Origin: Panagrolaimus kolymaensis
Taxonomy: Eukaryota > Nematoda > Chromadorea > Rhabditida > Panagrolaimidae
NCBI GenBank assembly: GCA_028622995.1
Contig: JAJQJQ010000045.1
Location: forward strand, 930,001-994,000
DNA length: 64,000 bases
Direction of reading: 5' to 3'
The position numbers and the translations under genes are program-made. Positions 1-10,503 of the stretch are shown piece after piece; the stretch's first letter is position 1, and each line of letters begins with the position of its first letter. The notes below the pieces were generated by a model. That model was not told the origin of the DNA and searched no databases. It worked only from the letters and a program-made list of their open reading frames with translations.

Positions 1-888
1 ATCAGCTTTTACTTCATGAGTTCCAGTACAAATAAAGACATCGCCATCTTCCAAAGAAAAATAATCCTTTCCATTACTTGTGCAATTATTCTTCCAAACA
101 GGTACTGTTGCATTTTGTAAGACATCTGGTAATTCATATTCAGTTTTGTCACCGACAACTAAAAAAGAAGCTTATTATAAGGTCACATAATAAAATGATG
201 TTTAAAATTAGACCATACAAACCTTTACGTTTATAATATCCATACCCAGCAGCCAATGCATGATCACCATCTTTTTCTTGAAAACCATAAGCGAGAGTAA
301 TAGGACCAATATCAAAGTTGACACCTTCAGGATATTCAAGTATAGCCAAATCATTAAATCCAAAGCCGGCTTCAGTATGAAGAAAAGATGGATGAAAGAT
401 GATTCTTTTTGGAATACCATATTTTGAAATTCGTGCGTAAACAACTTTTTTACCATTAACATCAGCTCTTTGTTCAATTTCTTTTGGACGAAGATCAGAC
501 ATAATCCAATTTAAACGTGTAATTTGGTTATGACTAACGCTTCCATTGACTCTATCAGCTATGACAACACAATGAGCAGCAGTAATAAGATGACGAGGTG
601 AAATGATGGTTGACGTACAAGGAGCAGAAAACATCTTTGGACCGACATGGGCTACAATGAAAAGAGCTGGAATAAACTTGAAAACATCTTGCGATGTATC
701 ACCACCACCTTGAATACGCTGAAAAATAAAAGAGTTGATAGGAAATAAATCGAAAGCATAAGTAAACTTACATTTTCATTGAAACCATTACCACCACCAT
801 GTTTCTTTGGAGCAGCTAATCCACCATCGATGATGAACGAAGAAAGCAGAAACACAGCGAAGCACATAGACGAAGAAGAAGACGACAT
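1..888 (-). CDS. Secreted trypsin-like (S1 family) serine protease, 3' part missing
   Basis: Three exons are read on the minus strand: 888-772, 718-223 and 158-1, joined in phase with GT-AG introns, giving 257 residues before the window ends. The start at 888 is chosen over an in-frame ATG at 936 because it puts a hydrophobic signal peptide (MCFAVFLLSSFIIDGGLA) directly at the N-terminus. A likely activation site NENR/IQGG spans the first intron. The catalytic His lies in LITAAHC (about residue 88) and the catalytic Asp in FNDLAILE (about residue 162). The GDSGG serine motif would lie beyond base 1, so activity cannot be judged. The protein is expected to be secreted as a zymogen and to cleave extracellular or gut proteins; the substrate is unknown. 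Family assignment is firm, subfamily is not. Confidence 0.85.
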
Positions 889-1510
889 TCTTTCACACTT
901 TGATTTTTGATTGAATGAAACGAAATGATTTGACATTCACTCATATTTATAGCCTTTTTGAGATGCTGAAAAATGAATGAATGTAAAAAACAAGAAATAT
1001 GCAAATTTTCGAGACAAAAAAATTGTTGCAACGACGGCGATGCAAAAGTTTCAAACAAAAAAAATGATAAAAAGCAACAAAGAAAGGAAAGAGACTTTTT
1101 TTTGTTTCGCTGCTTGTTACCTTTTTTTGCGTGCAATGACATTTTTACACATTGAAAATACAAACATTGTTATTTTACTTAGTTTTTCAAATGCTTCATT
1201 GAAACAAAACTTTTTTATCAGTGGTAAACTAAAACTTGAGCATTATAAAAATGGTAGGAAGTAACACGTACATACATATTTACTAATGTTTTTCATTGAT
1301 TGAGTAAAGAAGGCTTTTCTTTGAAGAAAGCTGGTTTTGGAAAAATATTTCTAACTTCCTTTTTATTTATGCTGATTAAAACCATTAACAAATTGTTTGA
1401 TTTATTCTCGAATTCAATGTTGGCTATTATTTTAACCGGAAAATCAGAAAAAGAAAAATTTATCAAAAAAATAAATCAAAATAGCAAAGAAATGTTTTTT
1501 CTTGTTATGG
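889..1510. other. Intergenic, upstream of the protease
   Basis: AT-rich spacer between the start of the protease gene and the stop codon of the next minus-strand gene. Short open frames here have homopolymer-driven composition. No gene or RNA is recognised. Confidence 0.6.
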
Positions 1511-2230
1511 TTAGAAATGTAAATGGGCTTCAAAGTTTCCATAACCTGAATGGAAGCTTCCTGGAGCATCAGCATGATTAACATTTGGTAGTTGGAGAAA
1601 TTCTGGGCTTTCTTCTGAAGCCTTTTCTTCATCGCTGCTTTCCTTTTCGGTAGTTCCAACTTCGAAAGTTTTAATAAAATCCAAAGCTTTGGTGAAATTC
1701 AAACTTTTGTGATTCATAATTTTTTGGAAAATATTGAAAGTTGAATTTAAACCGGGGCAAGATTCAAGAGAGTGTTGAAGAAGAAGAGTGATGGCATTGA
1801 TATTGCTTTCACTAAAATGTAAATCCAAAATATCTGAGACTGTTAAAATTAAACATGATGGATGGTGTTCAGGTGATTTAGGTTCAGCAGAAATTTGAGG
1901 GACTTCAGTGGTATGGGACTCAGAAGATCTATTTACATTGATATGATTAATTGATGGTTTATGTCCAGAAATCATGAGTTGTATACTTTCTGGAAGGTAT
2001 GGAAGTAAAGGAAATCCACTTTCTCTTTTATGGACATTAGTAAGCCCTGAAATATTACTATGATTTAAATGGCTTCCAAATTCATGAACAAACTTACTCA
2101 TTTTATTATGATAAGGCGAGCTTCTGCCTAAAGGTTTCATAATCCCTTCTTTGGTATGAATTTTTCTTCTCGCTAAAGCAGGCATTGAAGCAGCTAAAAC
2201 AAGAATTCCAATAACAAAGAAACCCTTCAT
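1511..2230 (-). CDS. Secreted protein of unknown family, paralogue A
   Basis: Single exon, 239 residues. The start is the ATG at 2230; the frame stays open one in-frame TTG upstream, but the ATG gives a clean signal peptide (MKGFFVIGILVLAASMPALA). After a variable N-terminal segment (about residues 21-110) comes a core of about 75 residues beginning QISAEPKSPEHHPSC and containing SDILDLHFSES, SLESCPGLNST and FIKTFEVGTTEKE, with two cysteines. The C-terminus is Ser/Glu-rich, then Gly/His-containing. The core is almost identical, at DNA level too, to the divergent gene starting at 3559. A TATA box lies 65 bp upstream of the ATG. I do not recognise the family; a secreted product of a gland, gut or cuticle-related tissue is inference only. 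Confidence 0.75.
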   Translation of the reverse strand: MKGFFVIGILVLAASMPALARRKIHTKEGIMKPLGRSSPYHNKMSKFVHEFGSHLNHSNISGLTNVHKRESGFPLLPYLPESIQLMISGHKPSINHINVNRSSESHTTEVPQISAEPKSPEHHPSCLILTVSDILDLHFSESNINAITLLLQHSLESCPGLNSTFNIFQKIMNHKSLNFTKALDFIKTFEVGTTEKESSDEEKASEESPEFLQLPNVNHADAPGSFHSGYGNFEAHLHF

Positions 2231-2395
2231 TTTTTTCTCCAAAAATCAAAGGAAAAAATAAAAATCTGATACCTTAGCGAAGCTTCGACCTTCATTTTAT
2301 ATTCAATCTTTTTCCCTTTGTTTTTCCCTTCCAAAAATGCTCCAATCAAAAAATTTATGATTTACTTTAAAACAATTTTGTTTTTGATAACATTT
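2185..2395. repeat. Left arm of inverted duplication (promoter plus signal-peptide region)
   Basis: The reverse complement of this stretch matches 3405-3612 with roughly 85-90% identity by eye. It covers the proximal promoter, TATA box, 5' leader and signal-peptide codons of the two secreted paralogues. Similarity fades outside, then returns in the coding core (about 1650-1900 against 3760-4020). Confidence 0.8.
2295..2301 (-). promoter_or_regulatory. TATA box of secreted paralogue A
   Basis: TATAAAA on the minus strand, 65 bp before the ATG at 2230. It sits in a stretch conserved with the promoter of the divergent paralogue at 3489-3495. Confidence 0.6.
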
Positions 2396-3404
2396 TTTCT
2401 GAAGCAATCATCAATCAAAAATTTTAAACGAAAACATCGACAATGATGATGCCTGTTTGCATTCATTTCATTTCTTTTCATGGCGAAAATTTTTTTTGAG
2501 ATACCTTGGAATTTGAGTACCGTAATGAAGGATCAAAGGATGCTTTTTTTGCAGAAACAAAAACCTAAAAGCTCCAATCAATTCAAAAAATGGTGCTTTT
2601 ACAATATAAGATTTAGAAGTTTATTATCGCAGCATTTGATATTTCAATATTAAAGCTTTTGAAAAGTCAAAATCGTCGGCTTCAATGTTTCTTTCTCTTT
2701 CTGATGCTAATACTTTTATTGCTAACTAATGACTTTATGTCCCAAACATTCAAAGAAAAAATACATTTATTTAGTTAATTATTACATACAAAAAAAATTT
2801 ACACATAAAATGATTCACAAGTTTTAACATTGCTTTCAAGTTTCAGAAACGAATGCGCGCAAGAAAGAAAGTTGAAATGAAGATTATCACGAAGAAAAGA
2901 AAAAGTTAATGACCGAACTTTAGGTTATGCAAATTTTTTTACAAACTGATGAAAGGATATATTTTTTTTGCTGACTGATTGCCATATAATTTAGTGTAGT
3001 TTCACTATTTGTAAAAAATGTCATCAAAAAGGTAGCTAACAAATAAATAAACAAAGATATTCGTTTTTTACGCGATGGATCAAAGAAGTTTTGGAATCAT
3101 AGGTACATGAAAAAAGGAAAAGGAGAGATATCTGGTAAGGAATTAAAAAAATGAAAAATGAAGACAATCAAAAATATTTTTTAGGCTGAGCTTCCGCGTG
3201 GATGTTTGAACATAGAACGCTACTAAACTTTATCTATCAATATCCAAAATGCTTATGAAAAGAAATTAGTTGTAGTATTTCAACAAAATATTATTTTTTA
3301 AAACTTTGGAATTTTGTTTAGTGGAATTTTTATAAAAATGTGTCAATGAAGAAGGAAAAGAAAAACAGAGAATCAAGCAAAAATAAAATTAAGGAATGCA
3401 CCAA
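2396..3404. other. Spacer between the divergent paralogues
   Basis: About 1 kb of AT-rich DNA between the two conserved promoter arms. I see no open frame or RNA gene; it presumably holds distal promoter elements of both genes. Confidence 0.5.
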
Positions 3405-3612
3405 AACAAAATTGTTTCAAAGTAAATCATAAATTTTTTGGTTGAAATATTTTTGAGAGGAAAAAAAAGTAAAAGGAAAAAGATTGAATATAAAATGAAG
3501 GTCGAAGCTTCATTAAAGCATCAGATTTTTGTTTTTCCTTTGATTTTTGGAAAAAAAAATGAAGGGTTTCTTTGTTATTGGATTTTTTGCTTTGGCTGCT
3601 TCAATGCCTGCT
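3405..3612. repeat. Right arm of inverted duplication
   Basis: Inverted counterpart of 2185-2395, covering the promoter, leader and signal-peptide codons of the plus-strand paralogue. Confidence 0.8.
3489..3495 (+). promoter_or_regulatory. TATA box of secreted paralogue B
   Basis: TATAAAA, 64 bp before the ATG at 3559, in the conserved promoter arm. A second ATG overlaps its end (TATAAAATG) but would lie upstream of a normal TATA-directed start, so it is not expected in the mRNA. Confidence 0.6.
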
Positions 3613-4359
3613 TTTTCATTTGGTAAAGGCATCGGTATTGGAGATCGCCCAGAACTTGATTTCTTCGACGCTGCTGAAGGGTTTCCAATGGAAGAGGAGA
3701 CTTCAAGTGACGAAGATTTTCAGCCAGCGCCAACTACCGATCATGGAGACATTCAAGTCCCTCAAATTTCTGCTGAACCCAAAACTTCTGAACATCATCC
3801 ATCATGTTTAATTTTAACAGTCTCAGATATTTTGGATTTACATTTTAGTGAAAGCAATATCAATGCCATCACTCTTCTTCTTCAACACTCTCTTGAATCT
3901 TGCCCCGGTTTAAATTCAACTTTCAATATTTTCCAAAAAATTATGAACCACAAAAGTTTGAATTTCACCAATGCTTTGGATTTTATTAAAACTTTCGAAG
4001 TTGGAACTACCGAAAAGGAAAACAGCGAAGAAGAAAAGGCTCCAGAAGAAAGTCATGAAACCGGTTTCCGCGTTCCATTTGCTTTGGATATAATTAAAGA
4101 TAAAGATTCTAAAATTGGTCATCGCTTTTCCCTTCATGATCCTATGGGACTTTTTGCTAAAAAAGATAATGATGAAGCTCATGGACACCTCGAATCTGAA
4201 GCTGACGACGACCAAGACCACGAAGATGACCGCCGCCACAGTATTCATAGCGCTGAAGTCGTTGAACCTCAACCTCTTCATCCAGCCCCTGAAAATCGTG
4301 ATCATCGTGGATGGAAAGAAATTATGGATGAAGCAAAAAATTTATACAGCTTGGAATAA
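3559..4359 (+). CDS. Secreted protein of unknown family, paralogue B
   Basis: Single exon, 266 residues, starting at the ATG equivalent to that of paralogue A. The signal peptide is MKGFFVIGFFALAASMPAFS. The segment before the core is unrelated to that of paralogue A and acidic (MEEETSSDEDF). The core (PQISAEPKTSEHHPSC to FEVGTTEKE) is nearly identical to A, with about one base difference over the central 200 nt. The C-terminal 90 residues are unique to B and rich in Asp, Glu and His (ADDDQDHEDDRRH), which could bind divalent metal; that is inference. AATAAA repeats directly follow the stop. Family not recognised. The pattern of fixed signal peptide and core with replaced flanks suggests recent duplication plus gene conversion or segment exchange. 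Confidence 0.75.
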   Translation: MKGFFVIGFFALAASMPAFSFGKGIGIGDRPELDFFDAAEGFPMEEETSSDEDFQPAPTTDHGDIQVPQISAEPKTSEHHPSCLILTVSDILDLHFSESNINAITLLLQHSLESCPGLNSTFNIFQKIMNHKSLNFTNALDFIKTFEVGTTEKENSEEEKAPEESHETGFRVPFALDIIKDKDSKIGHRFSLHDPMGLFAKKDNDEAHGHLESEADDDQDHEDDRRHSIHSAEVVEPQPLHPAPENRDHRGWKEIMDEAKNLYSLE

Positions 4360-6552
4360 ATAAATAAATTCTTTGGAAAGAAACTATGACACCCAAATTT
4401 TTTTTAAAGCTTAATTTTTTGCATTTTTGTCACAAAAGTTCCTTTCAATGCTTTTAATTTATGTAAAATTTTTGTCTTTTCAAATAATTTCTTTTTTGCT
4501 TTTTGAAAGATAAATATTTTAATTGTTGAATATTTTGCTTTTCTGAATTTGCATTTTAACAAATTTGATTTTACACCATAGAAAATAATCCGAAAAATTA
4601 TAAGTTAGCGTGGAAATAAAAAAGATCATAAAAAAAAGTATTTATCTTTTTGAGACTCATTTAATTTTATTTTCCCCAACATTTTTTCGATCGAAAAAAA
4701 ACAAAAAACTTACATCATTTTTTGCTTCACTTTGGAATTCAAGGAAGCAATAATATTATTTTATTTTTGTCAAAACTTTGATACTTGATACATCTTTTTT
4801 TTTAACTTGTTATCATCATTACATATTTCATATATTGTGTAAACTTATCATTTATTTATCTGTGTTTTTTTCTTCTTCTTTTAAACAATAATAACAAAAC
4901 AAAAGTGACTTAAGTTTTTTAGTTTTGGAAACGACAAATCTTTTTACAGCTGTTAAAACAAAGACATAAAAAAATCTCTTGGAAAAAAAATGAGTGACAG
5001 CTAGCTTGATAAATTCCTTTGATTGCCTCTGTTTTTAAAATAGAAAAAAGCTAAAAGAAAGTTTTAAGAGAGCTAAGAGAAAGAGAAAAAGAGAAAAACA
5101 AGGAACAAACACAAATGCCAGCCCCAAGCAAGCAAGCCACCCAAGAAAAAAAGCAAGGAGTGATCGCAATTTTTTTTCCTTCATTGATTCATCGATGTTA
5201 AGAAATTTTCGAGTTTATTCTAAATCACTTTTTTCCCTCTCCTTCTTTCCAATGGCGGATAGCCGATGGCTGAATGCAAAAAGTTAGAGAGAGAAAAATA
5301 AAAAGAAAAAGCTATAGTTTTTCTTTGCTTGCCGCTGGCTCGCCGCTGCTGCTTTATTGAGATTGCAAACGTAAAAAAGCAAAAGCAAAATTTTTTTATT
5401 TTAAAATTCACGAAAGAAAAAAAAGAAAAAAGCAAAATGATTGAACAAAAATAAAAAAGTGAGTCGGCTTGGCTTTACTTTGGATTTTATTCTTTTTGCT
5501 AAAACTCTTTCACTTACTTTATCTTGGCTGCAGTTGCTGCTGGATTTTTTTTTATGATTACACACTCTTAAAAAAATTGAAGAAAGAAGATTGAATGAAA
5601 AAAAAAGACAAAAATAAAGGAAGGAAAAAAATTTGCTCAAAAGACAAGGGACAAGAAAAAATTGATTGTCGTCGTCGTCGTTGAAAAAAAGCTTCATTGA
5701 AACAAACATAACAAGCAAAAAATGTTGATGACATAAGGTTGATTTTTATGTATTTGGAAAAATACTAACGAAGAGGATAACGAAGAAGAAAGAAAAAGAA
5801 ACGCAAGAGCTTCTCTTCATTTTACAAACGTTGATGATTTTGTTTTAACATTTTCTTCTTTTTTTTTTTTGCTTGTTAGTTAACTCCTTGGATTTTGATT
5901 AAGTAAATTCTTTTTTTGTTCGAATTTCTGATTTTAAAATTAAAACCATTTTTTTGTGATTGTTAAAAAATTTAAAAAAGTTTTATTGCTAATAATTTTT
6001 TTGTTTGCAAAAAAAAAAGTTTCAAGTATTATTTATTTTTCTTCTTCTAAGAACGTTAGGTTTCCAAGAAAACCGCCTTTAATTATAGGAGAAAGAAAAA
6101 AAACAACTGAAGAAGAAAAAATAATATTCTTTTGTAAATAAACTTCAGTTTTTTATTACCAACAAACCTCTCAGACAATTTTGCTTACTTACTCTTATAA
6201 TTTTTATCCCTGAAAATTTTTGAGCTTTTTTAACTTTTTTTATTTTCTTGCGTAAAAAAAGCCTCCGTTCCGTGAAAACAAAAGTTTATAATAAATCATT
6301 TTTAAACCTTTATTTTTCCCAATTTTTTTTATGCAACTTTCAATTTTTTTTGAATTTTCTTTACTTTCACAAATTATTCAAAAACATTATTTTTTCCATC
6401 TAAAAATTTTACAGAAATCTTCCTTCCAAGTTTTTATCTGCTGTTTGTTATTCACCCATTTTTGATAGCAGCGGTCAATCGATCTCCAAAGCCATTACTA
6501 CTGCCACTCCAGCTGCAAAACCTAACTAACACAAAAAAATAAAAAAGAAAGA
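4360..6552. other. Intergenic, no gene recognised
   Basis: About 2.2 kb of A/T homopolymer-rich DNA. The first bases carry overlapping AATAAA signals for paralogue B. Several open frames on both strands are Phe/Lys-rich products of T and A runs and are not supported as genes. Confidence 0.6.
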
Positions 6553-7611
6553 ATGCATCAACCCCCGCTTCATCCACATCCACCACCTCCTACGTCTGCA
6601 TCGTCGTCGTCTCAATCTCAACAGCAAAAACAACATCATCAAATTCTTGATGAAGACCAACTGGTTGGTTTATTTATAAACTTTTTTATTATTTTTTCAC
6701 ACATTTTCTTACCCGAAAACTATTTATTAATAACCCAAAGAAATGAAAAATAAAATTTATAAAACAAAAAAAAATTTTGGATTTTTCTTGCGTCAATGCT
6801 TTTTGAAAAAAATCAAAAAAAATGTTTGCTTTTTTTGCGGCTTTCAAAATTATTTTTTATAATTATCTTAAAAATCTAAAAAAGTTTACTTTTTCTTTTC
6901 CATTATTGTTGACATTTATTTTTATAGTTTTAACTTTTTACTTTTTTAACAAACAAAAAAAAATCATCAAAAGTTTAAGTTATTTTCGGGATTTGACAAA
7001 GCTGTCGTCTGCCAGTCGTCGCTCGCTAACTAACTTTTTATTTTCTTTTAAAATAAATAATGACGACAAACTTTTTTCTTTAGAGTTTAAACCTTTTTCT
7101 TCAATTTTCTTCGGTTAGTTTATCGTCGGTCGTCGCTTGAGAGAGACTTGCTAAAATAAAATGAGAATGAAAATGTGAAACAACTGTTTAAAATAATAAA
7201 CCAAAAAATTATAATTTGAATGCGATTTTATTTCTGTCTTGTCTGAAAGCAATGGAGAAAAAAAAAGTTAAATTCTTTTCATTTCTCATTTTTGGATTTA
7301 AAAAATAACTTTGTCGTCGGAGAGGGAACTTTTGGTTTTAAAATTTTAGTTACTAAAAAAAATATTATTTTCACTATAAATAAAAACTTTGTGAAGCAAG
7401 CCTCTATCAAAAATACCTAATTTTCTTCCTCAAAAAATATAATAATTAATTCTTTTTTTTTGCTTTTGAACCAAAGTTTTGTTATGAGAGTATTTCTAAA
7501 AATTATTAATATTTCAACTTATTTTCTTTTCTTTTTTTTTAGCCCGTCGTCGAAGTAAATGTTCAAGTTCAATTTGAAAATAAAGATAAAAATAAAACTG
7601 CTTCTGCATAA
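6553..7611 (+). CDS. Possible small two-exon gene, Pro/Gln-rich N-terminus
   Basis: Exon 1 (from 6553) encodes MHQPPLHPHPPPPTSASS followed by a Ser/Gln run and ILDEDQL. An acceptor (TTTTTTTTAG) ends at 7542. With a donor after 6663 the join is in phase and gives a 59-residue protein ending NKDKNKTASA. With a donor four bases later (G/GTTTAT) the second exon instead reads ARRRSKCSSSI and stops. The intron would be about 880 nt, long for this window, and the donors are weak. It could also be a non-coding 5' exon of the zinc-finger gene that follows. No family recognised. Confidence 0.3.
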
Positions 7612-8104
7612 TTATAATTATCGATGATGCGTCATGCCTTTTTCAACTCCATCAACATTTTAAAATATTATAGTTTTTATTTTAGTTTCAGCAATTTCCG
7701 ATTTTCTTTATTACTAAAAAAATTGTAAATGAAATAACTTTTTTTATTATTTATATATTTATTTCCACTTCCAGTCATCTCCCCATTTTTTTTATTAATG
7801 ATATTGTTCTTTTTTTTGTATTTAGATCTCAAAAAAATAATTTAAAATTTATGAATTAACAAATTTATTTCAAAAAGTTAATTCCCATTTTTTTTTTGCC
7901 CTGATTTTTATTTATTTTATCGCGAAAATTAGGAGCAATAAAAGATTTAAAAATTTGGAAATTTTGAGTTAATTACTGTATTTTTTGTTTATTACAAGTT
8001 TTGCCTTGTTTTTCAATATCTGATTTTTTTGTTATTGTAATTTGTACGTTTTACAATGATACTTTGAATTTTTAGGGTAAATCTTTTCCACAGATAATTT
8101 AGCC
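7612..8104. other. Intergenic or 5' region of the zinc-finger gene
   Basis: AT-rich. An acceptor-like TTTTTAG at about 8075 and a CACAG at about 8092 lie just before the ATG at 8105 and could receive a 5' UTR exon or spliced leader. Nothing else is seen. Confidence 0.5.
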
Positions 8105-9957
8105 ATGGATGATTACATTATTACCAATGCTTCATCATCCGATTCCACCACATTGACTGAAATTCCCATCACTCAGCGAGAAATAAACCAACAACAACAA
8201 CTTCAACAACCTTTAACAGATTCACAAATTACTGAAGCTTCATCCGATATTCTTAAAGATTCCATGGATAGTTCTTCAAAAACTTCTTCAAATAAAAGTT
8301 CTCCCAACAAAGATGATGAAGAATTAATTCCAACAATAACAACAGAAATTCCCGCTTCCAATGCTGCTGCTGCAGCTTCACTTGGAGCTCCCAATGTTGC
8401 TGATAATTCCACTGATGGAACTTCATCCCATGCAGTTAATTGTGTTAAAGATGAAAATGGTTTCACATATTATAAATGTCGATTTTGTGGTTTAACTTAT
8501 AATTATCTTAACACATTAAAAGCTCATGAAAGGGTTCATGATATTGAAACGGTAAGGGTTTTTACTTTGGGGAAAATAAAAACTTCGACAATTTTCAATT
8601 TTCAAATAACTCATAGCAATTTCCATGTTTCTAAAGCGATTAGAAGTTTGAATTTATTACTTTTGTTTTCGTGAAAACAATTTTTCTACTTTTTGAAACA
8701 AAATTTTTTCGCAGTTCATAGTTTTCGAAGCTTTCCCCACGGAAATCTGTAAATATATTTAATTTTTATCTTGTGATTGCCAATTATTCAAAAAATGGAA
8801 TAAAAATATTGCCTCTAATTAACTCCCAAAATAGTCTGTAAAAAATTATTTTTGAAGCCTTGTTACGAGACCTAATGTAATAATTTTTGTTTTGTTATTC
8901 TAACGTCGCTATCCTTTTTAAATTAATCACAAAAAAATTTCTCCATTAAAAGCCATAAATAATAATTTTCAGCCATATGTTTGCAATAAATGTGGCGAAT
9001 CTTTCCATTACATGTGTGAACTTGAATATCATGCTAAATCACATGTTGGTAAGCCACCTTTAATTTTCTTTTCTTCAACAAACTTTTATTTTATGAAACT
9101 CAAAAAATTATTTTTCAGATCAAAAAGGTTATAAATGTGATTGCAAGCGAACATTTTTTAATTACACTGATTTTATTTATCACAAACACCCTGAGGATGA
9201 AGCCGATAATTATCAACAACCCGAGCCTGAACCAAGAATATTAAAATATTCATTTTCTCGTCCAGCTTTTAATCCAGAAGATTTCCCAGCACCCGATTTT
9301 GCTGTAAAAGGCTATGAACCCAAACATCCTATGAAAGTTTATTCCGATGTTCGAACCAAACCTTATATTTGTCAATATTGCTCTCGAAGTTATTCGGATA
9401 GTCGGTAAGCAATAATTTATAAAGTTTAAAAAGGCTTGAAATCGAAAAAAAAGTGGGAAAATTAAAAACCAAGAAACTTGATGCAATTTTCGAGCAACCA
9501 CGAATTCCAAGAAAAATTTCTTTGAACAAAAGTTTTCCACTTTAAAACTTTCGTTTTTTAAATTGAAAACATTTTTCGATAGTTAATAATGTCAAAAATA
9601 GTTAATAATAATTTTATTTCCATCCTCTTTCAATTCCAAAAAGAATGTAAGCCAAATAAATATTTTTTGCAAGCCATGTTTGCTTTTCTGCAAAATGCAT
9701 CGCTCCCTTTTCTCTGATTTTGTTTGAAATTTTTAACAAAAATCTTCAAAATCCACAAAAAAATGTTATTATTGCTTTCATTATTCCCAAAAACAAAACA
9801 AAAAATTAAATCATATAATACTAAAATTTCCATTTTAAGTCAACTCGCTTATCACATGTCAAGCCATCGTGGAGAAAGAATGTTTAATCCTCGAGCAAGT
9901 CGATATCTCATGTGTCGAAATGAAAATTCTTATCTTTCACCTGGTGTTAATTTTTAA
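8105..9957 (+). CDS. C2H2 zinc-finger protein, 308 residues
   Basis: Four exons join in phase: 8105-8551, 8973-9048, 9119-9404 and 9840-9957. The first 120 residues are low-complexity (Ser, Gln, Asp/Glu, poly-Ala), typical of a transcription-factor tail. Three canonical C-X2-C-X12-H-X3-H fingers follow: CRFCGLTYNYLNTLKAHERVH, CNKCGESFHYMCELEYHAKSH, and near the C-terminus CQYCSRSYSDSRQLAYHMSSH, which is split by the last intron. Between the second and last is a degenerate finger (YKCDCKRTFFNYTDFIYHKH) and an 80-residue acidic/Pro-rich linker. The product is probably a nuclear DNA-binding regulator. I cannot name the orthologue. The last 3' splice site is TTTTAAG, weak but phase-correct, since it restores a perfect finger. 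Confidence 0.85.
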
Positions 9958-10503
9958 CTCCTCAACTTGATTCACCACAATCAAACCATTGAATAAAAAA
10001 GAAAAAATATATTATTGTTAAAACTGCCTTTGAAAAAAACAAAACCCATATTATTTTTGCTCTCTGCTCTCTTACAACTTTTTATCCTAAAAACCAAGAA
10101 AATTTGCTCATCTGAAACTCGTATGTATTTTTATCATAAAACACTTTGTTTTGAAACTTGAAAATATCAGTAATATTTTATAATCTCATTTATTTTCATT
10201 CACCCGTAATATTTCAAGTGTTAATTGATTTTTAGTCGTTCGCTAGTTACTTGTTTTATAGTTTCTTTGGATGAAAAAAAAATATGTAATAATAAAGTTG
10301 GAAAAGAAAATTCAATCAAAATAGCAGAAAAACAATAATAAAGGCATCATTTATTTATTCATTCAATATTCTTTAATATTACATACAAAAGAATAATTAA
10401 GGCACAAACATCACAACAACATACATAAAAAAGCTAATCTATTAATACATGAAACATAGGTACCAGTAAGACAATACCCAATAAACGACAAGAAAGCACA
10501 GGA
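9958..10503. other. Convergent 3' ends of zinc-finger gene and PGM3
   Basis: 3' UTR-like AT-rich DNA with AATAAA signals on both strands. No further gene seen. Confidence 0.6.

Noticed and set aside
3494..3625. An upstream frame starting at the ATG overlapping the TATA box of secreted paralogue B.
   Set aside because: A TATA-directed transcript would start downstream of this ATG, and the frame is out of phase with the conserved signal peptide.
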